Source: Planctomycetota bacterium
Lineage (GTDB): Bacteria > Planctomycetota > Phycisphaerae > Sedimentisphaerales > SG8-4
Assembly (NCBI GenBank): GCA_030607345.1
Contig: JAUWKC010000045.1
Location: 1-8,795 of the forward strand
DNA length: 8,795 nucleotides
Direction: 5' to 3'
In this document: one piece after another, positions 1-6,386 of the stretch
Layout of the letters: each line of letters opens with the position of its first letter
Position numbering within the stretch: position 1 is the stretch's first letter
Notes under the pieces: generated by a model
What the model was told of the DNA's origin: nothing
The model's input: only the letters and a program-made list of their open reading frames with translations
Database searches by the model: none
Made by a program: the position numbers and the translations under genes

Positions 1-323
1 AGTTTGACAGGACCACTGGAATTATATATGCCGACCAGGCAGGATTCGTCGGCGCCTGCGAAAATACAACCCCGAAAAAAAACTGGCGGCCGATTGCAGA
101 AAACATCCGCAGCGTGGAACTTGTGTTCTTTGACGGCCGCGATTGGCTCGAAAGCTTCAGCTTTCGAAAACATAAAAAACTGCCGTGCGCGGTAAGAATT
201 ATAATCGTCTCTGAAGACGAAAATCACAAACTCTACACCTGCAAGACCGGCGCCGCTGTGAGTTGCCGACAGAACCAAAACGAGAAAACCCAATTTGTAA
301 ATTCAGTATCGGTTGTACCTTAA
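1..323 (+). CDS. gspJ: Type II secretion minor pseudopilin GspJ, C-terminal part (5' end outside window)
   Basis: The reading frame is open from the first bases and ends at TAA 321-323, giving about 106 residues. It contains the stretch ELVFFDGRDWLESF followed by KKLPCAVRIII. This matches the C-terminal pattern of GspJ, where an aromatic-DG-x-x-W strand is followed by 'LP.AV.i' strands. GspJ is known to sit with GspI and GspK in the tip of the T2SS pseudopilus in the periplasm. The prepilin leader and hydrophobic N-terminus lie upstream of the window. The stop codon overlaps the start of the next gene (TAATG), and that next gene is a GspK, which supports the call because J-K-L-M is the usual T2SS order. 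A generic prepilin-like protein is the main alternative. Confidence 0.72.
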   Translation, partial: FDRTTGIIYADQAGFVGACENTTPKKNWRPIAENIRSVELVFFDGRDWLESFSFRKHKKLPCAVRIIIVSEDENHKLYTCKTGAAVSCRQNQNEKTQFVNSVSVVP

Positions 324-1312
324 TGAAAGCTCAGCATCCAAAAACCCAACGAAACGGATTCGTAGTCGTCGTCGTACTGTGCCTAATCACAATGATGGCG
401 GCTCTGCTGCTTGGCTTCAATACCGATACACGAGTAAATCTTCGCAACGTTGACACGCTTCGAAAGTCCGCCCAGGCGCTCAACTGCGCAAGGGCCGGGC
501 TCAACATCGCAATTGCAGCTATCAGGGACAATAACAGCCTTCGTACGAACAGACGCCTGCAGGAACTGCTTTCGGGCCGGGCTGAACTTGATATTGTCGG
601 CGGAAAGTGCCTGCTGGACCTGACCGAGGAAAACGGAAAATTGAATGTCAACACCCTCAAAGACAAAAACAACAAACTGAACCGAACCAGAATAAACCAA
701 CTGCTTCGGCTTATCGATTTGCTTAACCGCAGACAATCCGGCGATTCGCACGTCGGATACGGATTGGCGCCCGCTCTCGTGGACTGGGTCGATGGTGACG
801 ATGCGATTACGACCCTGCCCTTTATAAAGCGAGAGAAACTGGGGGCCGAATCACGCTACTACCAGAAGCTGCCCGTGCCATATCGGTGTAAGAACGCTCC
901 ACTCGAGGCAGCAGAAGAGCTTTTGCTAATCAGGGGGATTACGCCGCCCGTCTTCGAGCTGCTTCAGAATTACATCACTGTCTACGGCGACGGCAAAGTC
1001 AACATAAACTGTGCCCCCAGGCGAGTTATACAGAGCCTCTCGGCGGATATGGACCCTGTGCTCGCCCAGGTTATTATTGCCCGCCGACAATTCAGGCCCT
1101 TCGAAAGTATCGCCGAGCTGCGCAACATTGCCGGAATGACGGGCGACATCTATGACAATATCAGCGGCACTGTCACCATCAGTCCTGCGCAGCGGTATTA
1201 TCGCATTGAATCGCGAGCGGAAGTTGACGGCCTTGATTCTATGATAATTGCGGTCCTGAAAATAAATACCAAGGACAAACGTGTTGACGTCGTCTTGTAC
1301 AAGGAGATTTGA
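323..1312 (+). CDS. gspK: Type II secretion minor pseudopilin GspK
   Basis: This 329-residue protein should cap the T2SS pseudopilus tip with GspI and GspJ. I chose ATG 323, which overlaps the gspJ stop as TAATG, over an in-frame ATG at 263. The 263 start would lie inside gspJ and put 20 extra polar residues before the leader. From 323 there is a short basic leader ending NG (residues 11-12), then FVVVVVLCLITMMAALLLGF (13-32), a class III prepilin segment. Position +5 after the presumed cleavage is Val rather than Glu, the known GspK exception. Further family marks are TEENGKLNVN (about 101-110), VNINCAPRRV (about 225-235) and a helix-hairpin-helix-like segment with IAELRNIAGM (about 262-273), then a C-terminal YRIESRAEV strand. 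Length is typical of GspK. It is followed by the GspL-like gene after 47 bases. Confidence 0.85.
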   Translation: MKAQHPKTQRNGFVVVVVLCLITMMAALLLGFNTDTRVNLRNVDTLRKSAQALNCARAGLNIAIAAIRDNNSLRTNRRLQELLSGRAELDIVGGKCLLDLTEENGKLNVNTLKDKNNKLNRTRINQLLRLIDLLNRRQSGDSHVGYGLAPALVDWVDGDDAITTLPFIKREKLGAESRYYQKLPVPYRCKNAPLEAAEELLLIRGITPPVFELLQNYITVYGDGKVNINCAPRRVIQSLSADMDPVLAQVIIARRQFRPFESIAELRNIAGMTGDIYDNISGTVTISPAQRYYRIESRAEVDGLDSMIIAVLKINTKDKRVDVVLYKEI

Positions 1313-1359
1313 AACCATTTTTCGATTGATGCTGAAAGATAAACGCGCGAGAACCGATT

Positions 1360-2841
1360 ATGGCTAAGCGATGTATCGGCATAGATATAGGCCCTGCGCA
1401 TCTGCGCGCGGTACAGCTCGTGCAGACAGAGGACAGGTTCTGCATTGAGAAGGTTTTCTGCGCACAAACAAGGCGAAGCGCTGACTCGCCGAAGGACATA
1501 CTCAGGTTGCTTGTCCACCGACACGGATTCGACCGACGTGCGGCCGTAGCGGTTGCTTTGCCGCCTGATGCTGTTTACTTCCGAAATCTGGAAATCGACT
1601 ACGCCGGCCTGGAAAAAATGCGCAGCCAGGACTTGTCGGAGCTGGAAAATGAGTTCCCGGCTCCAGCGGACCAGGTCTTCACGCATCTTTGCTCATATCG
1701 GCAACTGGCCGGTGACAGACACTCGGTCCTCGTCGCGGCCGCCAGGAAAACGTCAGTGCAGGAGACACTCGATTTGCTGGCCGAAGCAAAAATGCAGCCG
1801 GTACTGGCAGAGGCCGGTATCTTCGCCGTATGCGAGGCAATCACAGCCAATCATCCGGAGGTGGCAGACGGTCAGGCCCTGCTCACGCACATCAACGATA
1901 ACTGCCTGGTGCTGGCAGTAATCGAAAACGGCAACTGCCTGATGGTCAGGAACATTCCTTTCGTTCATCGCCCCGGCAATGAGGCCCAGTCGAGCGAAGA
2001 ACTGATGGCACAAATCTTGAGACACGAAGCACAGATTACCTGGCGCAAGACATTCGGCTCAGAGATTACTGCCGACGCTGCAATCTATATCGCGGGCCAA
2101 AAGAATATTTGCAATACTCTGGCAAGTATAATCAAAGAAGAGCTGCCCTGCCGTATTGTCGTCGCCGACCCGTACGCCATGCTGAAGGCTCCGGTTCGAA
2201 CCTGCGACAACGAACAAATATGGGTGGCCGAAGGGCTCGCATTGAAGGCTTTGGCGCCTGATAAAGCAGGAGCTATCAACTTCCTTCAGGCCGCCGGCGC
2301 CGACAGAAAGTCCGCTCTCAATCTCAAAAAAGAACTTGTTAGCTGCACGGCACTGCTGGGCGCGATTGTTGTAGTTTGGCTTGCCGGGCTCTTCATAGGC
2401 CAAACGCACCTCGAGACAACGTACGCGCAACTCAAAAGTGACATCGACAAAACTTTCCTGTCGGCCCTGCCCGACGAAAAAAATATTGTAAATCCACTGG
2501 CCCAATTGGAGCAAAAACTTACTCCTCTGCGGAAGGATTACCGGCTCTTATCCGGCTTTTACCCGGGCCGACTGGAACCCCTTGAGGTCTTGCAGAATAT
2601 CACCACAAGCAGGCCCTCCGAAGGCAGCGTTAAGGTGGATGACCTGCTCGTAGGTGCAAAATCCGTTCGGCTCAGCGGCACGTGCGACTCATTTGATACC
2701 GTTTACAAATGGCAGAGACTTTTGCAAAAGGTTTCAGCCTTTAAGTATGTCGAGGTCGATGACGGTCTGCAAAAAGACCCCGGCAGCGGCACTGTGCACT
2801 TCACTATTATCATATCTTCGACTGTACCGGAGCAGGAATAA
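1360..2841 (+). CDS. gspL: Type II secretion assembly protein GspL-like (PilM-type actin-like domain plus membrane segment and PilN-like domain)
   Basis: A 493-residue inner-membrane protein expected to link the secretion ATPase GspE to the pseudopilus platform. ATG 1360 is the only possible start, because an in-frame TGA lies at 1333-1335 with no other start between; a modest GAGA at 1349-1352 precedes it. Residues 1 to about 315 resemble PilM/FtsA-type actin-like proteins: IGIDIGPAHLRAVQL (6-20), then VLVAAARKTSVQETLDLL and LAEAGIFAV. A hydrophobic helix at about 327-347 (including IVVVWLAGLFIG) follows. About 50 coiled-coil-like residues come next, then a PilN/GspL-like ferredoxin-fold domain (about 400-490) with VRLSGTCDSFDTVYKWQRLLQKV. 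The second phosphate region (HINDN, 177-181) and the adenosine region (IAGQ, 244-247) differ from PilM consensus, so nucleotide binding is doubtful, as is usual for GspL. It is longer than many GspL proteins. Its stop overlaps the next start (TAATG). Confidence 0.78.
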   Translation: MAKRCIGIDIGPAHLRAVQLVQTEDRFCIEKVFCAQTRRSADSPKDILRLLVHRHGFDRRAAVAVALPPDAVYFRNLEIDYAGLEKMRSQDLSELENEFPAPADQVFTHLCSYRQLAGDRHSVLVAAARKTSVQETLDLLAEAKMQPVLAEAGIFAVCEAITANHPEVADGQALLTHINDNCLVLAVIENGNCLMVRNIPFVHRPGNEAQSSEELMAQILRHEAQITWRKTFGSEITADAAIYIAGQKNICNTLASIIKEELPCRIVVADPYAMLKAPVRTCDNEQIWVAEGLALKALAPDKAGAINFLQAAGADRKSALNLKKELVSCTALLGAIVVVWLAGLFIGQTHLETTYAQLKSDIDKTFLSALPDEKNIVNPLAQLEQKLTPLRKDYRLLSGFYPGRLEPLEVLQNITTSRPSEGSVKVDDLLVGAKSVRLSGTCDSFDTVYKWQRLLQKVSAFKYVEVDDGLQKDPGSGTVHFTIIISSTVPEQE

Positions 2842-3383
2842 TGCACCTGACACTAAGAGAAAAGAAACTCGCTCTCGGCCTGGGTGTCTTCATTGCAGGC
2901 TGGGCTTTGTTCGCCGCGGTCGTCAAACCGGCAGCCCAAAGAATACAGACACTAAACCGCGTAATTCCCGAAAAGCAGACGCAGCTAATGGAGCTTCGCG
3001 CAAAAACCAGCCAATACTTAATGCTGCACAGCCGGCTCGAAGCTCTCCAGGCCACGATGGATTCACGCGACCGCGACTTCAAGCTGCTGACTTTTCTTGA
3101 GTCGCTAATCGCCGAATGCGGCCTGCCCGAAAAGGCTGTCAAAATGAGACAGTATGCAACCCAGCCTGACTCCGAACACTATGAAACAATAGTGGAGCTC
3201 ACCCTGGAGGGTTTGACGCTTGAGCAGCTTGTCGGCCTGCTCTCCAGGGTCGACTCGAACCAGTTGCCCGCAGGCGTCAGAAACCTTCATATAACAAAGA
3301 ACCCAACAGGTACCGGACTGCTTGATTCGGTGGTTGAAATACGCAAAACACACTTGGCGGAGAACCAGGTCGCCGGAACTTGA
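2841..3383 (+). CDS. gspM: Type II secretion platform protein GspM / PilO-like
   Basis: A 180-residue bitopic inner-membrane protein likely to pair with the GspL-like protein. The layout is that of GspM/PilO: a short basic cytoplasmic tail (MHLTLREKK), one membrane helix at about residues 10-29 (LALGLGVFIAGWALFAAVV), and a heptad-like helical stretch at about 33-78. A small alpha/beta domain (about 90-175) follows, containing YETIVELTLEGLTLEQLVGLLSRV and LPAGVRNLHITKN, the usual ferredoxin-like pattern. The ATG overlaps the upstream stop as TAATG, so translation is probably coupled. Sequence conservation in this family is poor, so the call rests on topology, position after GspL, and the C-terminal pattern. 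It appears to be the last gene of the secretion run, since no gspN or gspD follows within the window. Confidence 0.7.
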   Translation: MHLTLREKKLALGLGVFIAGWALFAAVVKPAAQRIQTLNRVIPEKQTQLMELRAKTSQYLMLHSRLEALQATMDSRDRDFKLLTFLESLIAECGLPEKAVKMRQYATQPDSEHYETIVELTLEGLTLEQLVGLLSRVDSNQLPAGVRNLHITKNPTGTGLLDSVVEIRKTHLAENQVAGT

Positions 3384-3394
3384 GAAGTCCTGAC

Positions 3395-3413
3395 CGGCGA
3401 TTACTACTCGCCG
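3395..3413 (+). repeat. Short inverted repeat just after gspM
   Basis: CGGCGA (3395-3400) and TCGCCG (3408-3413) are perfect 6-base complements around a 7-base loop. The left arm can alternatively pair with TCGCCGG at 3370-3376 at the end of gspM (7 base pairs with CCGGCGA 3394-3400). No T-run follows directly, so it is not a standard intrinsic terminator. It may protect the 3' end of the secretion mRNA or be chance. Confidence 0.3.
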
Positions 3414-3430
3414 TTGTCTGAAATCCTTTT

Positions 3431-3454
3431 AGCCCCGGCCGGCGCCGTGGTTTT
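3431..3454 (+). terminator. Weak candidate intrinsic terminator after the gsp genes
   Basis: A G+C-rich imperfect hairpin can form: CGGC (3436-3439) pairs with GCCG (3444-3447) around a 4-base loop. A C/T mismatch and further outer pairs (CC/GG, then G-T and A-T) follow. TTTT at 3451-3454 partly overlaps the stem base. It lies between the last gsp gene and a strong promoter, where a terminator is expected. The short stem and T-run make this tentative. Confidence 0.33.
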
Positions 3455-3473
3455 CACCTCGTAAACTCCAATC

Positions 3474-3502
3474 TTGACAATCCAGCGCCGCGTCCGTATC
3501 AT
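3474..3502 (+). promoter_or_regulatory. Sigma-70-type promoter for the URO-D-like operon
   Basis: TTGACA (3474-3479) is a perfect -35 box. A 17-base spacer separates it from TATCAT (3497-3502), a -10 box with one mismatch to TATAAT. Transcription should start near 3508-3510, giving a leader of about 45 bases before ATG 3553. Orientation and position fit a new transcription unit beginning after the secretion genes. This is the clearest promoter in the window. Confidence 0.68.
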
Positions 3503-3507
3503 CTCAA

Positions 3508-3533
3508 TTGACTATCGGCAAAAAATAAGTCAA
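3508..3533 (+). promoter_or_regulatory. Inverted repeat at the predicted transcription start; possible operator or leader hairpin
   Basis: TTGACT (3508-3513) and AGTCAA (3528-3533) are perfect complements separated by 14 bases. The repeat spans the predicted transcription start and ends just before the ribosome binding site AAGGAG (3537-3542). It could bind a dimeric repressor overlapping the start site, or form a weak RNA hairpin. The arms are short, so chance is possible. Confidence 0.33.
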
Positions 3534-3552
3534 GAAAAGGAGTTTTACCGCA

Positions 3553-4749
3553 ATGCCTCTAAATACCGAGAAACTCTATGCCGAAAGGCTAAAACGATAT
3601 GTCACCGCGATGCGCAACGAAAAACCCGACCGCATCCCCATTCGCCCCTTCGTAGCTGAGTTCACCGCCAAGTACGCAGGCTGTACCTGCCAGGAAGTCA
3701 CGCACGATTTTGAAAAAGCCTTTGACGCGGTGCGTAAATGTGCAGCCGATTTCGACTGGGACGCCGTCGTCGCAAATATGGTTTACGTCTGGACCGGGCT
3801 TACTCAGGCTATCGGGCTGAAATACTACGGCGTTCCCGGCATCGACGTGCCGCCGGATACCGGCTTTCAGTATCGCGAGCCAGACGAGCACAACGCATTT
3901 ATGAAGCCTGACGAGTACGACCAGCTCATTGAAGACCCCACCGGTTTTCTGTTCAACGTATGGCTGCCCCGGGTCTCGGATGATGTCGGCGAGCCGGGCC
4001 AGCCGACCTCCTATCGAAACAACCTGTCCTTCCTAAAAGGCGGAATGGCAATGCTGACCTACTTCAACTCTTTCGGCAGGCAGAACACCCTGCTGCGGAC
4101 CGAGTGCGGAACCGTCTCGGCAATCTCCGGCATCCTCAAAGCGCCGCTGGATATCCTTGCTGACAAGCTCCGCGGCTACATCGGCCTTGCTATGGACCTT
4201 ATCGAGCAGCCCGGCAAGGTGCTTGCCGCGTGCGAGGCCCTCATGCCGCACCTTACCCACGTTGCACTATCGGGAGCAGACCCCGACAAAAATGTCCCCA
4301 TCACAATCTGGATGCATCGGGGTTGTGTGCCCTTCGTCTCGCCCGACCATTTCAACAAAATTTACTGGCCCACCTTAAAGCCCATCATTGAAGAAATTTG
4401 GACCCACGGCCATCAGGTCCTCTTCTACGCCGAAGGCAACTGGGACGCGCACCTCGAATCCTTCGCAGAGCTGCCCGACGCCTCAATAGTGTACCACGTC
4501 GACAAAGGCGACATCCTCGAGGTGCATAAGGCAATCGGCCGCAAATTCTGCATAAGCGGCGGCATACCCAACTGGCTTCTGGGTCAGGGCACGCCCCAGG
4601 AAGTCCGGGACTACTGCAAAAAAGTAATCGACGGCGTCGCCGGTGACGGCGGCTATATAATGGACGCTGGCGCCATCATCCAGAACGACGCCAAAATCGA
4701 AAACATCCGCGCAATAACCGATTTCACCCGCGAATACGGAGTCTATTAA
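3553..4749 (+). CDS. Uroporphyrinogen decarboxylase-fold protein (methyltransferase-like branch) lacking the usual zinc ligands
   Basis: A 398-residue cytoplasmic protein. The start at ATG 3553 is set by AAGGAG at 3537-3542, 10 bases upstream. Family marks are the N-terminal KPDRIPIRPFVAEFTAKYAG, the central FVSPDHFNKIYWPTLKPIIE, and the C-terminal ISGGIPNWLLGQGTPQEVRDYCKKVI and IENIRAI. These resemble the PF01208 branch that includes MtaA/CmuA-type corrinoid methyltransferases, not true HemE: the HemE N-terminal RQAGRYLPEY motif is absent. In MtaA-type enzymes a His-x-Cys pair and a later Cys bind zinc. At the matching places this protein has Tyr292-x-Glu294 (in LFYAEGNWD) and Ala374 (in DAGAIIQ). 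A canonical zinc thiol-methyl transfer site is therefore not expected, and the reaction is unknown. It leads a probable operon with a 56-residue ORF 32 bases downstream and an exported oxidoreductase. The fold assignment is fairly safe; the function is not. Confidence 0.8.
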   Translation: MPLNTEKLYAERLKRYVTAMRNEKPDRIPIRPFVAEFTAKYAGCTCQEVTHDFEKAFDAVRKCAADFDWDAVVANMVYVWTGLTQAIGLKYYGVPGIDVPPDTGFQYREPDEHNAFMKPDEYDQLIEDPTGFLFNVWLPRVSDDVGEPGQPTSYRNNLSFLKGGMAMLTYFNSFGRQNTLLRTECGTVSAISGILKAPLDILADKLRGYIGLAMDLIEQPGKVLAACEALMPHLTHVALSGADPDKNVPITIWMHRGCVPFVSPDHFNKIYWPTLKPIIEEIWTHGHQVLFYAEGNWDAHLESFAELPDASIVYHVDKGDILEVHKAIGRKFCISGGIPNWLLGQGTPQEVRDYCKKVIDGVAGDGGYIMDAGAIIQNDAKIENIRAITDFTREYGVY

Positions 4750-4768
4750 TCGAACATCGGGCAAACAA

Positions 4769-4773
4769 AAGGA
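4769..4773 (+). promoter_or_regulatory. Ribosome binding site of the 56-residue ORF
   Basis: AAGGA lies 8 bases before ATG 4782, good spacing for a Shine-Dalgarno site. It is the main argument that the short ORF is translated rather than being untranslated spacer. Confidence 0.6.
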
Positions 4774-4781
4774 ACTCTAAA

Positions 4782-4952
4782 ATGGCACAACAGCACAGGA
4801 TAGAAAAAAAACCGGGTGTATGCATCCCCTGGCAGGAAAAACTCAAAGAGCTGCCGAAGATTCAAGGCAACGAACAGCTTGTACGCAGAGTCTGGGAGGA
4901 CGTCGACGAATTTGCCTACGTCTACATCTGGCAGTGCCTGCTTTCGTTCTAA
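4782..4952 (+). CDS. Small conserved-looking protein of unknown function, 56 residues
   Basis: I do not recognise a family. The ORF runs from ATG 4782 to TAA 4950-4952, 32 bases after the URO-D-like gene and 67 bases before the first oxidoreductase, on the same strand. AAGGA is 8 bases upstream of the start. The product begins MAQQHRIEKK, continues with charged residues (WQEKLKELPKIQGNEQLVRR), and ends in an acidic then aromatic tail (VWEDVDEFAYVYIWQCLLSF). It has two Cys and three Trp, no signal peptide, and no full membrane helix, although the last dozen residues are hydrophobic. It fills the gap between two operon genes and has gene-like codons. It could be an accessory subunit of the URO-D-like protein. 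A non-coding spacer that happens to be open is the alternative. Confidence 0.6.
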   Translation: MAQQHRIEKKPGVCIPWQEKLKELPKIQGNEQLVRRVWEDVDEFAYVYIWQCLLSF

Positions 4953-4975
4953 GGACCGGATTGATAAATAATAGC

Positions 4976-4995
4976 GGCGGGCGTGCTCGCCTGTC
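4976..4995 (+). repeat. Intercistronic hairpin before the first oxidoreductase gene
   Basis: An 8-pair stem including two G-T pairs can form between 4976-4983 and 4988-4995, closed by the loop TGCT (4984-4987). The sequence after it (CTTTGCAA) is not a proper T-run. It sits in the 67-base gap between the small ORF and the next gene, so it may modulate read-through or mRNA stability rather than end the operon. It could also be chance in G+C-rich spacer. Confidence 0.3.
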
Positions 4996-5019
4996 CTTTG
5001 CAATAACGGGGACTGCAAA

Positions 5020-6273
5020 ATGGCCAAAACACCAACATCACAAATACCGAAACAGAAAAAACAACGATTTTCCCGGCGGACTTTTCTCGCCGGCGCTGGC
5101 GCTGCCACTCTGTCGCTTGCTGCCGCCAGGCCCCGGCTCGCCCGCGCTGTCGAAGCCAACTCCAGGATAAACTTGGGTATGGTCGGCTGTGGCGGCCGAG
5201 GAACCTGGATAGCCGAGCTCTTTCAGCAACACGGCGGTTACCAAATAGTGGCCGCCGCCGATTACTTCCAGGACCGCGTTGACAAATTCGGCGAAAAGTT
5301 CAATATCGCCCCGGCCCGTCGCTATACCGGACTGTCGGCCTGCCGCAGTCTCCTCGAGCAGCAAGTCGACGCAGTAGCCATTGAGAGTCCGCCCTATTTC
5401 CACCCAGAACACGCAGCCGCAGCGGTCGATGCCGGTCGTCACGTCTATCTCGCCAAACCCGTCGCCGTTGACGTGCCAGGCTGCCACACTATCGCCGACA
5501 GCGGCAAAAAAGCCGCCGCAAAAAAACTCTGCTTCATCGTAGATTTCCAGACACGCGCCAACGAGTTCTTCCGTGAAGCGATTAAACGCGTCCACGACGG
5601 CGCCATCGGCAGGTTCGCTTTTGGAGAGTCCAGCTACCATGCGGACAACCCGTGGAAACGTCAGGAAAAATTCCTCAAAGATGACCCGGCCAATCCCGAA
5701 AATCGTCTGCGGGCCTGGGGCCTGGATAAGGTCCTGTCCGGCAACATCATTACAGAACAAAACATCCACACGCTTGACGTCGCCGGTTGGATTATGGACC
5801 GCCAGCCAATATACGCAGTTGGTACCGGCGGCAGGAAAGTGCGGACCGTCGGCAACTGCTGGGACCACTTCGCTGTGCTCTTCGAATATCCCGACAATGT
5901 CGCCATCACATTCAGTTCACGCCAGTTCAAAGGACACGGCTCCGCCGGAGGAATCAAGAACCGGATGTTCGGTTCCAAAGGCGTCCTCGAGACAGAATAC
6001 GGCGGCACGGTTATTATTCGCGGAGAAAACTTCTATCGAGGCGGCCGGACGCCGGACATATACGAACAGGGCGCCGTCAACAACATAGCCGCATTCTATG
6101 ATAATATCGTAAATCGACGTTTCGATAACCCGACTGTCGCGCCAAGCGTTCGAAGCAATCTTCTGACAATCCTCGGACGCACAGCCGCCTATACCGGCGA
6201 AAAGCTATACTCCGACAAGCTGATAAAAAGTACCGAAAAGCTGCAGGCCGACCTGCGAGGCCTCAAGACGTAG
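5020..6273 (+). CDS. Tat-exported Gfo/Idh/MocA family NAD(P)-dependent oxidoreductase (AKP variant)
   Basis: A 417-residue protein starting at ATG 5020 with GGGGA at 5008-5012. The N-terminus has a twin-arginine signal: basic region, SRRTFLAG with the Arg pair at 19-20, a hydrophobic segment to about residue 37, and a likely cut after ARA (41-43). The mature part begins with a Rossmann strand NLGMVGCGGRG (51-61), which binds the dinucleotide. Family enzymes usually carry EKP next; here it is AKP (145-147, in HVYLAKPVAVD), keeping the Lys and Pro. SGNIITEQNIHTLDVAGWIM follows, with His250 and Asp253 in the catalytic-site region. The C-terminal domain is the usual open beta-sheet substrate and oligomer domain. 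Such enzymes oxidise or reduce sugars, inositols and related polyols. Export implies action outside the cytoplasm with a tightly held cofactor. The substrate cannot be told from sequence. It probably shares a transcript with the two genes before it. Confidence 0.87.
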   Translation: MAKTPTSQIPKQKKQRFSRRTFLAGAGAATLSLAAARPRLARAVEANSRINLGMVGCGGRGTWIAELFQQHGGYQIVAAADYFQDRVDKFGEKFNIAPARRYTGLSACRSLLEQQVDAVAIESPPYFHPEHAAAAVDAGRHVYLAKPVAVDVPGCHTIADSGKKAAAKKLCFIVDFQTRANEFFREAIKRVHDGAIGRFAFGESSYHADNPWKRQEKFLKDDPANPENRLRAWGLDKVLSGNIITEQNIHTLDVAGWIMDRQPIYAVGTGGRKVRTVGNCWDHFAVLFEYPDNVAITFSSRQFKGHGSAGGIKNRMFGSKGVLETEYGGTVIIRGENFYRGGRTPDIYEQGAVNNIAAFYDNIVNRRFDNPTVAPSVRSNLLTILGRTAAYTGEKLYSDKLIKSTEKLQADLRGLKT

Positions 6274-6386
6274 AAGAATGGAACTATCGAGCCGATTACC
6301 ACCACGGACTCATCCTGTCACTTCTCGTCGGTGATACTTGAACATAGTAAGATTTGCCCTTAATTACGAGTTTGCAGGGTTCTGAA
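6274..6386 (+). other. 113-base gap between the two oxidoreductase genes
   Basis: I see no ORF, convincing terminator or RNA gene. TTGAAC (6338-6343) could act as a -35 box, but the sequence 16-17 bases further on (TTAATTA) is a poor -10. The second oxidoreductase may therefore be reached by read-through or have a weak promoter of its own. Confidence 0.4.

Noticed and set aside
4..195. Plus-strand ORF of 63 codons at the left edge
   Set aside because: It overlaps the gspJ frame, which has a recognisable GspJ C-terminus and runs into gspK by TAATG.
263..322. Longer gspK start at ATG 263
   Set aside because: It would lie within gspJ and add 20 residues before the prepilin leader; ATG 323 gives a normal short leader and a coupled overlap.
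1329..1367. Possible 12-codon upstream ORF (ATG 1329) whose stop overlaps the gspL start
   Set aside because: No ribosome binding site precedes it and the peptide has no regulatory feature; more likely chance.
2059..2514. Minus-strand ORF of 151 codons opposite gspL
   Set aside because: It overlaps the conserved actin-like and membrane segments of gspL and shows no domain or ribosome binding site of its own.
5038..5868. Long minus-strand ORF (276 codons) opposite the first oxidoreductase
   Set aside because: It is a shadow of a gene with clear Tat, Rossmann and KP motifs on the plus strand; its product is low-complexity and matches no family I know.
5573..6088. Plus-strand ORF of 171 codons inside the first oxidoreductase in another frame
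   Set aside because: The product is rich in Ser, Thr, Arg and Pro with no domain pattern, as expected from an out-of-frame reading of a G+C-rich gene.
6354..6386. TTG 6354 as start of the second oxidoreductase
   Set aside because: ATG 6387 places the twin-arginine pair at residues 8-9 and needs no rare start codon; the extra residues are not signal-like.
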